Notes: generated from the sequence alone by a model not told the origin. A stretch of DNA of 64,000 bases from Aspidapion aeneum (GCA_963576565.1 OY755039.1:30518602-30582601); one strand, 5' to 3'; numbered from the stretch's first letter, positions 46,335-57,845 are shown. Numbers and translations: made by a program.

Positions 46335-46531
46335 GTAAGTACCTTCTTTCGCAGGTTTTTGCATAATTATTTTCTTCTGTCAAATTTGTACGGGATGCGC
46401 TTATTAAATAATAAACTATTTTAGATCCTGGGAATCGGTCAATAAAAATCTCTTTTTTGTTTTTGACGCTTCAGTTTTTTCAACCATCATCAGACAAATT
46501 CTTCTCTGTACGTTGCACTTCGCCGTGTGCC

Positions 46532-48432
46532 CCATTTTCCTTCAGGAACATTGTCAAAAAGACGCCGCCTAAACTGTTTTTTCCTTTATCAGTCTTTTAC
46601 TTAAAAATTATCGATTTTTTGAGACAATATGTTAACAGAAAATGTAAAGCTCATTAAAAGACCTATCAAACGAGATATTTCCAGGCTATCTAAGTACTAA
46701 CCTTCCCGAGATAGGGACACTTAAGCATCACCAGCATGCATATTTCATTCAAAATAAACACCAATATTTTTAAATTAGACTAACTTTCTCTGAAACAAAG
46801 ACTTGGAAGAAAATTATAAAACACTTTTTTATAGTCAATGCAATTTTTATTTAAAATGTGTATCACACATATGGTTAAGCTCCGTGGGTAAAATATATAA
46901 ACTATACGTTTTTTTGCGGTTTTCGCAAAAACTAAGTAGTTCAAGAATATCTATGTATGATACTACTCTATTTTAGAGAATAAAATTTTCTGTTGAATGA
47001 CGTATAACTAAATAGAGTTATGTAGGAAATCTAATTTATATGGACGCCACTGATATATTAGTTGCAATTTTGACTCAAGCATGTTATACATCATTTAAAG
47101 GAAAAGTTTATTGTCTATAACGTGGCATAACCCATTTTTCCACAAATTGCTTGGTTTTAAGAAAATTAAATAGAAACGTGAGATTTAGTACCCGTGAATT
47201 TAAAAATTAAACAAGTTTCGTGGCCAATCGGGTAAAAAGGAGTTGTTTTCCTCATATTTTTCCGTGGGTAGCTTGAAAGCTTAACCTCACGGGGGTCCAA
47301 GATCTAATAGGCACCTAACAAGTGATGGCAGTTAACTGTTTCGTCCTTGTGGGACTCAGAACACTGCTTGGTCAATGTGACACCCTTGCGAAGTTAATTA
47401 GACGGTTTTGTCTCTAATCCTATGTAAATAGTGAGAAAACTCTCGCAAGAAGTTTATTTTCGCCTGCTCTTGTTCTAGTTTCTATCGTATTCCGGTAGAT
47501 GGCGCTTCTTGCGAGAGTTTTCTCACTATTTACCTAGGATTAGAGACAAAACCGTCTAATTAACTTCGCAAGGGTGTCACATTGACCAAGCAGTGTTCTG
47601 AGGAGTCCCATAAGGACGAAACAGTTAACTGTCAACACTTGTTAGGTTCGGTTAGATCTTGGACCCCGTGAGGGCTTTTAAGCTACCCACGGAAAAATAT
47701 GAGGGAAACAAAAACTCCTTTTTACCCGATTAGCCACGAAACTTGTTTGATTAATTAGAAACTTAGAACACTAGATTTTCGGCGATTTTGTGGTAAAAAA
47801 GGAAACTTTGTTCTCGAAAAAATCTAATTTAAACATTTATTTTGCAGAGCTTGATTTTTTAGATAATTTTGTAGGTGGTATCTACAATAAAAAATCTTTT
47901 TTTGTAATTTTTAAAAGGCCTATTTGTTTAATAAAGTCTTGTACACATGTTTTCTTAAAATGCTTAGTTTAAGAAAATTGCAAAAAACATGTAATAATTA
48001 TTGTGATTTTTTTAAAAGTTCTCACTTTACGGACGCCACTGAAGTGTTACGCACAATCTGGACTGCACGAAATGATACAAATTTTAAGTGAAAATTTTAT
48101 TGTCTACAAAAAGTATACTATACTTTTTTTTACAAAAGGCTTCATTTATTCATTTTAAAATCGGTTAAACAAAATATTTGGTATTTATTTTAAATAAAAT
48201 GTGCAAGAAATCAGCATTTTGGGGATACTTAAGGATACATAGCTCTGCAGGGGTAGCACATACATAGCTCAAAGATGTCTCGTTTAATAGGTCTTGTAAT
48301 GAGCATTTAATCCTCCCTTTACATATTTTCCCAAACAGGAAGTACTTTCTGAGTAAAAGGCTATTAAATGAAAAAAATGATCAAAAATCCAAGATGACGG
48401 CGCTATTTTGACAATGTTCCTGGAGGAAAAGG
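46532..48432. mobile_element. Large foldback element enclosing a near-perfect palindrome
   Basis: The outer arms pair: 'CTTCAGGAACATTGTCAAAA' (46,541) with its inverse near 48,402-48,420, then 'GCTCATTAAAAGACCTATCA' (46,650) with the inverse near 48,285-48,306. Internal sequence shares 'GGACGCCACTGA' and 'AAATTTTCTGTTGAATGACG'-like units with the 2,487-3,915 element. No transposase. Confidence 0.82.
47210..47755. repeat. Near-perfect 545-bp palindrome (about 245-bp arms, about 52-bp loop)
   Basis: From 'AAACAAGTTTCGTGGCCAAT' on the left to 'AGCCACGAAACTTGTTTGAT' on the right, the arms pair with only scattered mismatches. The innermost stem is 'CTCTCGCAAGAAG' (about 47,443) with 'CTTCTTGCGAGAG'. 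The loop (about 47,453-47,506) is 'TTTATTTTCGCC...GGTAGATGGCG'. It lies in the Dsp1 intron that separates HMG box A from box B exons. Confidence 0.95.
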
Positions 48433-48533
48433 GGTGGGTGCTTTTATTATGTTTATTGGCTAAGGGCTATTGATTTCGCCTGGTCTTGGTTTTATGTATA
48501 CAGAAAATTATTTATTTTTTAATTTTTTTCTAG

Positions 48534-48708
48534 GTCGGCGTTCTTCCACTTTAGCAACGACGAGAGGTCGAAGGTAAAGGGAGCCAACCCTGAATGGGGC
48601 GTGGGCGATGTCGCCAAAGAGTTGGGAAAAAGATGGGCCGACGCTGCTCCAGAAACCAGAGCCAGATTCGAGGCCATGGCTGACAAGGACAAGATCAGAT
48701 ATGAAAGG
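48534..48708 (+). CDS. Dsp1: Dsp1 coding exon 5, core of HMG box B
   Basis: Completes the split Leu codon and encodes 'SAFFHFSNDERSKVKGANPE', 'WGVGDVAKELGKRWADAAPE' and 'TRARFEAMADKDKIRYER', the three helices of HMG box B with the expected Phe-Phe wedge and the conserved Trp and Lys/Arg positions. The intervening 'NPE(W/F)GVGD(V/I)AKELG(K/R)(K/R)W' is typical of DSP1/HMGB. Ends at phase 0, AGG|GTAAG. Confidence 0.97.
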
Positions 48709-49429
48709 GTAAGTTTATTTTAATTGTCAGATTTTGGCTTAAACAGGGTTCCCTCTTGGGGAATTTGCTCACAGAACCTGGAATTTTTTAAACAGTCCTG
48801 GTGCATTCAGCATTTTCTTTAACACCCTGTAAAAATGATCTGGTTCGGCAATCAATTTTTTAAATTAGTATTTTATTTATTGCTCCCTCATTTTTAAAAT
48901 AATTCTGGTTACCTTAAAGTGGTTTTAAGTAACCCTAGTTCAAAATAATTAATGTAGCTTTCTTTCAAAAAACAAGGAAAGCCAGACAAACACAAGTAGG
49001 GGAGTGTCGTTGACATGACATAAAAACAAAAGCGTTCTTATATTTTCTCAGGTGACCGAGATATCGTGTTTTCGGGCTTTCTCTGTCTACCTAATAGAGC
49101 AGAAAAAAATCTACTATTCCTTATCTTATTTGATTTTTTGTTTAAGTGAATTCAAATGGCTGTCCATGTTTTTAAATGAAGTCAAACTCAGGGTTGCCAA
49201 CTGTAAAAAATATTTTCCAATCCTGTGAAACTAGACCTACATAAAAAAGTTAAATATAAAAACTAGAGGTAAAGGTCTACAACTTTTATATAAACTATTT
49301 TCTACATAACCTAAAATTTTCCGATAAAAATCGAAAACCGGTTTTTGTTGTTGCCCTAACTCAAGGAATGAGACACGCAAAATATTACTTCGATATAAAA
49401 TAAGTTGACAGATTTCGAGATTTTCTTTC

Positions 49430-49672
49430 AGAAATTTACATAAAAAGCGTTTTTCTTATAGCTCCATAAGCTTCAGAGGCAAATTTCAAAAAACAATCAC
49501 ACAACCCACTTTCCCTATACATATATGAGGGTAAAGTGTACCCCTCGAAGGGTAGTGCATGCTACAAAAATGTCAAGGCAGCCAAAAGAAAATCGACGTG
49601 TTTTAAGTTTCTACAAATTTGGACGAAAAATATCCAAAAACACTTCTGTTGCCTTTTACTTAAAACACCGTG
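49430..49672. mobile_element. Partial copy of the CACGGTGTTTCACGAA family
   Basis: 'CCCACTTTCCCTATACATAT', 'GGGTAAAGTGTACCCCTCGA' and terminal 'AAACACCGTGTA' match the right arm of the full copies. The terminal TA is shared with the next MITE. Confidence 0.7.
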
Positions 49673-49674
49673 TA

Positions 49675-49930
49675 TAGTCGGTCTCATGACATAAGGCCCT
49701 ATCTCTATTTTTACAACTTTGCCGGCCCTATCTCACAAAAACAGTTATTACAACAATATGGTAATTACTATGTCGAAACTTGCGGCCTGACAAAAAAACT
49801 TACACAATTTGTAGTTTATAATACCAAAAAAAAAGATGGAAAATCGTTCTTTGTGTATCAGTTTTCTTTAAATTGCTTTCCTGCATAGGCGTAAAAATCG
49901 AGATTTGGCCTTATGTCATGAGACCGACGA
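49675..49930. mobile_element. TA-flanked MITE, 256 bp, about 45-bp inverted repeats
   Basis: Ends TAGTCGGTCTCATGACATAA and (reverse complement of right end) TCGTCGGTCTCATGACATAA, extending through 'GGCC..ATCTC.ATTTTTAC'. TA lies at 49,673-49,674 and 49,931-49,932. Confidence 0.9.
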
Positions 49931-50350
49931 TATGTAGGACGATTTTCCTAAAATGTCCATATTTACCTAAACATATTAACTAATACGGTAATTATTAATA
50001 CGATAATTTATAATATACAGAGTGGTCCAAATTGGACATTTTTGATAGGAAACGCCCGTTTCTAGAGGAGCTTGCAAAAAACTTACCTCCATGGTACAAG
50101 TCCAATGTTCGTAAAAAAATAAATGCTGAAAATCGCACATTGAACAATTTGGCGCATTTTCGACCCACCCAATTTATTTATAAATCTTTCTTATTTCTGT
50201 AAAAACATTGCTAACACACTTTTCAGGAGGAATTCAGTGGTGTATTTAGTTTTTTACCCAAATTATGGTTTTGAAGTTATGATATAAACTTGGATTTTTT
50301 CTTATGCACCACACATATTCTGTTTTGAAATTAAATTCTCTTTCTAAATA

Positions 50351-50857
50351 TACATGGTGTTTCACGAACATCCAAACTGAGGCCTTTTTGGGTATTTAGA
50401 GTGCGAATTTGGAGAAACGCTCGGGCACGTCGATTTTGTTTGCGAGGGGATACTTTTTTGGCTATTTTGAAATTTTTGTAGCACGAACCCCCTTCGAGGG
50501 GTATACTTTACCCGTTTTTTTTAAATAGGGAAATTGGATCTAGTGATACCTTGTTTTAAAGCTCTCTTGAATATCTTTACAACTGTGTAAAAATTTCGAA
50601 AATCTATCGATTAGTTTTTGAGATATTTGCTTTCAAATTTTAAAATTTAACAAGGAATAATTAAATAAAAATTAAATTCGAAAAATATAAAATTCTAATT
50701 AAATTTTTATTTTATCAGTCCATGTTAAATTTGAAAGTTTGAAGGCAGCAAAAAGTGTCCCTCTCACAAAGAAAATCGACGTGTCCGAGCGTTTCTCCAA
50801 ATTCGCACTCTAAATACCCAAAGAGACCTCGTTTCGATGTTCGTGAAACACTATGTA
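50351..50857. mobile_element. CACGGTGTTTCACGAA palindromic MITE, complete copy with TA flanks
   Basis: Starts TACATGGTGTTTCACGAACA and ends with the inverse 'TGTTCGTGAAACACTATGTA', each bordered by TA. Arms share 'TTTGGGTATTTAGAGTGCGA', 'GGAGAAACGCTCGG' and 'TTTAACA(A/T)GGA'. The right end is about 75 bp before the last Dsp1 exon. Confidence 0.92.
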
Positions 50858-50931
50858 TATAATACTTTTGTTTTCAAACTTTTATTGCTGTTTTTAAATT
50901 ATTTTCACTATTAATTATGTTATTTTTTCAG

Positions 50932-51033
50932 GAAATGACCGCATACAAAAAGAAAAACGAGTTGGCTGCGCAGCAGCAGGTACCTGAAGAGGAACCCGAG
51001 GAAGACGAAGAGGACGAAGATGACGACGAGTAA
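50932..51033 (+). CDS. Dsp1: Dsp1 terminal coding exon, acidic tail
   Basis: After TTTTTTCAG, encodes 33 residues and TAA: 'EMTAYKKKNELAAQQQ' completes helix III of box B and 'VPEEEPEEDEEDEDDDE' is an HMGB-type acidic tail, which in HMGB proteins folds back on the boxes to modulate DNA binding. The summed coding exons give 415 residues, close to the length I recall for fly DSP1 (about 390-400). Confidence 0.96.
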   Translation, partial: EMTAYKKKNELAAQQQVPEEEPEEDEEDEDDDE

Positions 51034-53890
51034 ACTGTCTTACGCAAAACGGGCCGATACTTGCTTTTAAAGGGGTTTATCTCTTTATAATTTTGACGCA
51101 TGCATTACCTAAAGATTAAAAAATATTTAACACCGGTCATTCTTTTGATAATAGGGAACTTGTGTGTATATCCGTCACATTTTGAGGAATGGCTATTTTC
51201 CAGCCACACCAGTTCACTGTGACGGCAACGCTTTTATGACACATGACGACTAAAGGCCAACACACACTAAGCAAAATCGCGTATGCCTTCAATTCTGTAT
51301 CATGAAAGCCTTACCATCATATCATAGTGAATTTCAACTGATGCTTATGTTTTCTTCGATTGCGCATGCGCCTCCTTCTCTTTTATACTCATTTAAAGTA
51401 CAAAACCCTGGTTCTCAAATAATTTGCCGTGGTAACACTCATGGTTTAAGCTTAAAGCCCAACAGCACTTATATAAGTTATTTTACACCTATTAAAAATA
51501 AAGTAGGAACAATCAAACTTTTATAACAGATATCACAAATAGATACTTTATTGCTTCGATATTTGTTATGGACTATTGTTATGTTGCACGTTGAGCGTGC
51601 TTAGCAAAGTAACTTGTCCAAAGGTTGATTTAGAAAAAGAAAATGGGATGTAAGACACTCAAATATTTACAAAGAGTTTCGAACGAAATGCTATTTAAAG
51701 AATATTTAGTAATGTAAAAATCAATAAAGGAGGTGGTGTATTATTATTTCAGTGCGTGTATAACCACGTCATTGATGTGAGAGAGATACGTCAGTAGAAA
51801 GGAGAGAGTGGCGCATCCTTTATGACGCCATCGTCATTCGCTTAACTTTTACTGTAACAGCAATGTTTTTATATCACAGAACTCAAGGCCCACGCAGTAA
51901 TCCTTACTCAAAAAATTTTGAAGACCATGACAGGCACACGCACTAAGTAAAGGCCTTCACACAATTTACGTAATCTGTAGCATGGCGCATAGCGGGCTTT
52001 CAACCAATCAGCGATCGAATAGCAGCGGCCATATTGGATTTACGTAAGAAAAGTCCATAAGGTTGAACTTCTTACGCATTATGTTTTTTTGTGTGTGATC
52101 GGCTTAAACGGTCAAGCTATACCGCGATCATGGTGAAATAACCCAAACTAATGTTTCCAAGAGATGTAATTACATTTTTACTACCTTTTTTTATCTATAG
52201 CTTTTTGCATGCTCCAAAATTTTATAAAACCTCGTAAAGTAAGTTAAACAAGGCCCTTTAAGCGCCAGTTTTTGCTCGTAGTCCTTTTCTGTGTCGCCTT
52301 CTCATTCCTACGGTATGTAAATATTAAACATTACTTATTAGCACTGTATCATTTTTATCATGTTTTTTTCGTTTCTCTGAAATTACTATTTTACTGTAAT
52401 CGAAACGCGCGTTTTTTAAACAAGTATTGAGTTGACTTGGTTCAATTTTGTAAAAGTAAGTTTTAAGTTTCTAATTACTTATGCAAGAGATGGTGTGTAG
52501 AATAAAGTTCAAAATTTTAGGCAGAAATACTTATGTGTCAAATTAACAACGAAATGCTTATCCCGAAATTTCTTTAGATATATCCTTTGGTACTATTTGT
52601 TTAATAGTTTTAATTTTTATCAGCTGGTCTGGTCATGGAGTTTTTTTTTTAATTTAATATTTTTTTTGCAAGATTGAACTGATTTAAACAGTGTTGTGTA
52701 CTTATGACAGACTGACAGTTTTTCAAAGAGATGTGAATATTATATCAAATGTTTCTTTTTAAAATAATTAAACTAATCAACAAATGCAAGGTTGTTTAAA
52801 CACACCTTTAGGTTTCCATCCCTAATACTTGGTCAGCTTGGGAGTGTATTTTAGAGAATAACAATTAGTATAAGAATTTTGAAATTCATATCCAAATTTA
52901 TTTAAAGAATAGACGCCCTAGTAATTAGAACTGACCGAGTAATGATATGGAGAGCAGTTTTGTATAGTATTGAGAAAAAACAAAATTCAATTTTTTCCAA
53001 TATTAGCCTGTAGTTCTAACTTTTGTATGTTTTAATTTTTAAGATTAATTGTAGCACTGTCATATATAGTGTTTAACGGGTTCATTATAATTTTTTTAAG
53101 TCATTGACGATTTCATACAGAATTCAGTTTTTAGCCACATACATTTTAGTGTTTAAAAAAAATAATAATGTTAATTAAAAAGAAAAAGAAATAAAAATGC
53201 TTCCTTGAGTAATTAAACAATGTGTCATAATATATTTGTCATACTTTTTGCGCGGTATTACGATATTTATTTAAATTATTGGGAATCTAAACTTTTTAGA
53301 TCTCACAGAATAGAATAATAGCTTCCCACTGAGTGTTTGACATTTACCCAATGAATGTACAAAAAAATTTATAAAAATTATTTGTAAAATACGGTCAGTT
53401 GGAAACTACCTCAGTTGTAAGTTAAAATGAAAAATATTAAATTTTGTCGGTCGTGTAGTAACACACTTGTTTAGTACGTAATTTTTAAAGTAAAACCCTA
53501 TTATATAAAGCAGAGCAGGTTTTTTTTTAAATATTAATAAAAAAACTTTAGTATCGACAATAATTAAAACATTGCTGGAGTATTTTTTTTGTGTAATGTA
53601 TTTTTTACTGTAAAAGTTTGTATAAATAAAACATGTAAGTTTATGTTTTGTGTTAAAAAATTGCAATACTTCATGCTACTTATATTTATGTTGGTATTAA
53701 CTAAAATATTTTTATAAGAAACATTTAGCCCAATGGCTTTTTACGTCCATCAAATGGATTCGAAGTATGTCTGTCAAGAAATTTTTGTAAGATTTGCTCT
53801 GTTTCGTTTGTAGGGAAAAATTTATTTTAGTTTTGTTTTTTATAATTCTAGGGAGAGAAAAAAATCAATAAAATTTTGAGTAAAGAAAAT
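51034..53890 (+). other. Dsp1: Dsp1 3' UTR and flank, candidate poly(A) signals
   Basis: Repeat-poor AT-rich sequence. AATAAA occurs at about 51,723 (TCAATAAAGG), 53,627 and 53,866 (TCAATAAAATTTTG, followed by a T/G-rich stretch), so the distal site near 53,890 is a good candidate end. 51,180-51,300 and 51,830-51,990 share short motifs ('CACTAAG(C/T)AAA', 'CTGTA(T/G)CATG'). A pyrimidine-rich segment followed by a donor-like GTATGTAAAT at about 52,314 could mark another transcript start. Confidence 0.5.
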
Positions 53891-53899
53891 GTTTTTGTT

Positions 53900-54500
53900 T
53901 TTTTTTTATTTCCAAAACGATCTGTATTTAAAACTACCAGTAAGAATATGTAGGTTCATTTGAAAACGATAGAATAATAGAGAAACCTGTTATTTTGACA
54001 TAAAAATACCGTTTGGCTATGGTGCAAAAGGTTCGAAAGTTTTGAAACTTGGCACGATTATCGGGTTGAAGGCCCTTAATATTCCAGTAAGTTTGCGACC
54101 TCGAGCGATTTCTGCTCGCGCCGCCATCTTGGAAAAATGGCACCCAGTTTTATAAAAACTTGGTTTCTGCACGTTGTATATATATGAAATATGCACGAGT
54201 TGGGTGATGTAAAGCTACGGGTTGTATCGCGTACGAACTTCAGCTAGCCCCGTAGGCAGAGTCCGCCTGACCAATCACATTTCGGAATTGACCTCGCCAC
54301 GAATACATAGCGCGTATCCACTTTAAATGTCTAGTGGCCATCTACTTAAAATTTTTGGTTACCTAGGTAGTGGCTCTTACTGAGACATCTACTGTAAAGC
54401 GTTAATATACACTCATTTCCTATGTATAAGAGTGATAAATTACCTATAAACTGAGATGTCACTACGGGTTACCTAGGTAGTGGCTCTTAGTGAGATATAA
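53900..54500. repeat. Dispersed repeat pieces; 54,060-54,150 related to window start
   Basis: Contains the 'TGCTCGCGCCGCCATCTTGG' block shared with 210-240, and a direct repeat 'GGTTACCTAGGTAGTGGCTC' at about 54,358 and 54,471. Confidence 0.65.
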
Positions 54501-54699
54501 ATTTTTACAAATCGCCAAACGAATTAATTTTGTTACAGGTTTTATCCAATTTTCTCAGAAACTAATTTCAATTAACAAAAATGTGTTCTATACTTTATTG
54601 TAGAAAATAAAATTTCCTTTAGGGGCGTCCGTAAATTAAATTAATGTTTAAAAATCACCAAACAAATGAATTTTAGTTTGATTTTTTTTAAGATCCTCA

Positions 54700-54936
54700 A
54701 AATTTTAATCAGTAATAGTGACCTTAATTTTATCATTCTACGTAGGTACGGTTAGATGGTTGAGGGGGAGATGGCCTACTGCCGCCAGCATTTTTCCGAT
54801 CCCTATGTGGTTACCGCTACACGTAGCGCTAATCGTATAGGACTTGTTAAATTATAATCGACGTTGCGTTTCCTATTAGGCCGGCGCACAAAAATGAAAT
54901 AACTGCGTTCATTATGCTTATTTTTTACACCAGAAG
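54700..54936. repeat. Repeat copy, inverted relative at 59,660-59,845
   Basis: 'GGTACGGTTAGATGGTTGAG', 'GGGAGATGGCCTACTGCCGC' and 'CCTATGTGGTTACCGCTACA' recur as the reverse complement at 59,720-59,830. The following part (54,860-54,928) is inverted again at 56,797-56,872, on the far side of the LINE. Confidence 0.88.
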
Positions 54937-54951
54937 GTGACCACAGTTCGT

Positions 54952-55051
<100 letters not shown>

Positions 55052-55056
55052 CGGTT

Positions 55057-56420
55057 TCACAACGTTCTACGTCTTCCGATACCCAATGTCCACACGTTTA
55101 TGTTTGCCCATAATTCATCATCTAGGCCTCTTATTCTTATTTCACGGTCTATTCCTTCTCTCCAGCTTCTCCTCGGCCCTCGTTTTCTTCGGCCAGTTGG
55201 TTTCCATTGTAATATTTGTTTACGTAGTCTTCCATCATCCATTCTTTGTACATGTCCGTACCACACCAGTTGTTTTGTTCTTATATCATCCACGAAAGTA
55301 CGTTCACCCACAGTCATAATTTCTCTTATTCTTTGATTTGTAACTCTTTCTCTTTTTGATTTCCCTGCTGCTCTTCTCCAATAGTCCATCTCCGTAGCGA
55401 AAAGCATTTTTGCTGTTCTATCTTTGATTGGCCATACTTCTGAGCAGCAGCGTAGCGTGGCTGAAGGGGCGGGGGGGGGGGCGACGCCAAAAAGGGCGCC
55501 CCTCAAAAATCTGGCGACCAAAAAAAAAAAAAAGGTCATCATGTCTTTCGTTTCCTTTGCCGCCCTCTCAATTTGCCGTTGGCAGCCCTGCTACTTAATC
55601 ATATAATACAGCATAGGGCGCTTCGGCCACCCGTGGGGCGCCAGTAACATCGGGGCGGGGGGCGACGAACACCCCCGCCCCCCCCTCCCACGCTACGCCG
55701 CTGCTTCTGAGTCGTATGTAATAATACTTTTTACAATGGTGTTATATATAAGCTTTTTGTTATGTTTTGATATACTTTGGTCCCAAATTATTCCATTTAA
55801 TAAAGTTATTGCTTTTCTTCCTTGTACGTTTCTAACTTTTATAGCTTTGTCTAGTGTTCCGTCAGCTGTCATTTTTAGACCTCTAAGTATTTATACTCAT
55901 CACAGGAGGCAGGAATTCGCTGCCCAGTATTTAAGATTAGATCCTGTTTCGTTCCACCAATACACATATACTCTGTCTTATTGATATTAACCTCTAGTCC
56001 CCACTTATTGTACTCTTCTATTAGTTTTCGTGTCATATATTCGAGGTCGTCATAATCCTGAGCCACCACTATCTGATCATCGGCGAAACATAAAGTATAC
56101 AAGGTGGTTTCATCCAACGGAATTCCCATGTTTTGGCATTTTCTCTTCCAGACTTTAAGGACTTGTTACAAATATATCTTGAAGAGCGTAGGCGAGATAC
56201 AGCAACCTTGTTTAAGACCTTTATTTACTTGAAAGCCTTTGGTTAGTTTTGCTTTTTTTAAAACTTTTTTCTTACTATTGCGGTATAACTCTTTGATGGC
56301 TTTAATTAGTTGTACGCTTATGTTTGTCTTTTCCAATGCTTTCCAAAGTAGATTTAGTGGTATACTATCATATGCCTTCTGTAAATCTACGTAAAGCAGA
56401 TGCAGCTCTTGTCGTACAAT
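55057..56420 (-). pseudogene. 5'-truncated LINE reverse transcriptase, split by a hAT MITE
   Basis: On the minus strand, from 56,420 downward: motif A 'YVDLQKAYDSIP' (about 56,360-56,395), motif B 'KGLKQGCCISPTLF' (about 56,180-56,220), motif C 'LCFADDQIVV' (in the 55,875-56,129 ORF) and 'GLEVNINKTEYM'. After the inserted MITE follow 'AKMLFATEMDYWRR', 'QLVWYGHVQRMDD' and 'WREGIDREIRIRG', the C-terminal tail of non-LTR elements. A few in-frame stops occur. The endonuclease half is missing. Clade is not assigned with confidence (RTE/Jockey-like). Confidence 0.92.
55445..55703. mobile_element. hAT MITE (259 bp) inserted in the LINE ORF
   Basis: Ends CAGCAGCGTAGCGTGG and (reverse complement of right end) CAGCGGCGTAGCGTGG, with perfect duplication CTTCTGAG at 55,437-55,444 and 55,704-55,711. 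The interior has G- and C-runs and 'GCGACCAAAAAAAAAAAA' plus 'GGTCATC', shared with the 16,715-16,865 unit. Confidence 0.96.
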
Positions 56421-57000
56421 TGAGATATTGTTAAAACTGCATGACTTTTTACATTGGGTTGGTTTGTAGTACTTAATTAATAAAACGCCTTACAAAGATA
56501 ACTTTTATTAAAGTTATTTCTTATCTCAATGACTTTTAGCATTCGGTTGATTTGCCAAAATGTTAGAGATGATAGACCGAACCGAACCAAAGCAAGCTAA
56601 AAATTTTTTCAAAAAAAAAACTGACTTCTTTTGCAGGATCCTAGAGGGTGTGAATCCGAACCTAACCAAACTAAACTACAACACTGCTAATTAGGTTTGG
56701 TTGGGTATGGTTAGGTTTGGATAGGTTCGGTTCGGTTTGGATAGGTTCGGTTCAGTTTCGTTCGGTTCAGTTTCGTTCGGTCCGGTTTGGTTCGGATTCA
56801 AAAAATAAGCATAATGAACGCAGTTATTTCATTTTTGTGCGCTGGCCTAAAAGTAAACGCAACGTCGCACTTTAGTCTGAAACCCCAATATTTTGGCCAA
56901 AAATGGCAAAAACTGACTTCACAATAAAACTGTTTGGCTATATATTTTTTAAAGCTAAATAATGGCACCTTAAAATTCCGGCATAATTGGCTTCATTGTC
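56421..57000. repeat. GGTTCGGTTTGG-type degenerate repeat and inverted arm
   Basis: 56,690-56,790 consists of degenerate GGTT(C/T/A)GGTT units ('GGTTAGGTTTGGATAGGTTC'). 'GGATCCTAGAGGGTGTGAA' at about 56,636 recurs at about 4,610 and, diverged, 63,831. 56,797-56,872 is the inverted partner of 54,860-54,928. Confidence 0.75.
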
Positions 57001-57019
57001 AAAGCAGGCTTCGAAATAT

Positions 57020-57845
57020 CGTTGTTTGAATCTGAAGGCACGGCAGTGCCTCGCCAAGTTCGCGCGCCGTAACCATCTTTTCTTGAAACATTTCAGCCGA
57101 TATTTGACCTATCTAAAACTCTACTTCGGAATGAGCTACGAATCTCAAACTTTGCACAGTCGTAGATCTCCATGGAGTTAACAACCCCTCCAAGTTTCAT
57201 GGAATTCCATAAAGTAGTTACGAAATTTCAAAAAACGTCGAAATTGCCACTCACTCACAAAGCTGAAATTTGGCAGACTGATAGAAATTATGACCAAACC
57301 ACTGGAAAAAATCAAAAAACCCCAAAATTTTAATTTACTCCCCTCCCCTATACATTTAAAGTTATGTAAAAGTAGCATTGCCCACTTCCAGAAATGCTAG
57401 AGAGTTGAGCTTTGGCAGACTGATAGGAACTATGATAAAACTATAGGAAAAAATTAAAACACCCAAAATTCCAATTTACTTCCCTCCCCTATAAATGTAA
57501 AGTTAAGTAAAAGTAACATTGCCTACTTCCAGACATGCTAGAGAGCTGAGCTTTGGAAGACCGATAGTAACTATGATAAAGATAGAAAAAAATTAAAACA
57601 CCCCAAAATTCTAATTTACTTCCTTCCCCTATAAATGTAAAGTTATGTAAAAGTAATACTGCTTACTTCCAGAAACGCTAGAGCTGAACTTTTTAAGACT
57701 GAAAGACAATATGATAAAACTATATGAAAAAAGTTGTATTGGAAAACTTGGCTTTACTTTTATCTCAATTCTTTTTACGGAATGCCATTTTCGCGTACTT
57801 GGCTTTTTTTTACATGAAATGTTTTTTTTATGATTTGACATTTCC
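57020..57845 (-). repeat. Complex repeat with ~130-140-bp subrepeats, inverted relative of 42,955-44,110
   Basis: Contains the reverse complement of the tail ('GGCAGTGCCTCGCCAAGTTC', 'CAAACTTTGCACAGTCGTAG') and about three to four subrepeats ('GAGCTTTGG(C/A)AGACTGATAG', 'TTTACTTCCCTCCCCTATAA'). The 'ACTTGGCTTTACTTTTATCTC' block at 57,747 is on the + strand, as in the other copy. Confidence 0.85.

Larger units (their letters stand above)
46335..48533 (+). other. Dsp1: Dsp1 intron 4 (2.2 kb), almost entirely a nested foldback
   Basis: GT at 46,335 and AG at 48,532-48,533. About 1.9 kb of its 2.2 kb belongs to the nested inverted repeat described in the next two entries. Confidence 0.9.
48709..50931 (+). 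other. Dsp1: Dsp1 intron 5 (2.2 kb)
   Basis: GT at 48,709 and AG at 50,930-50,931. Contains a partial palindromic-MITE copy (49,430-49,674), the 49,675-49,930 MITE and a full palindromic MITE (50,351-50,857). Between 50,025 and 50,340 only a lone MITE-like end, 'CAGAGTGGTCCAAATTGGAC', was seen. Confidence 0.85.

Noticed and set aside
56690..56800. Interstitial telomere
   Set aside because: Units are GGTTCGG/GGTTTGG mixtures rather than regular TTAGG; similar patches occur at several unrelated sites.
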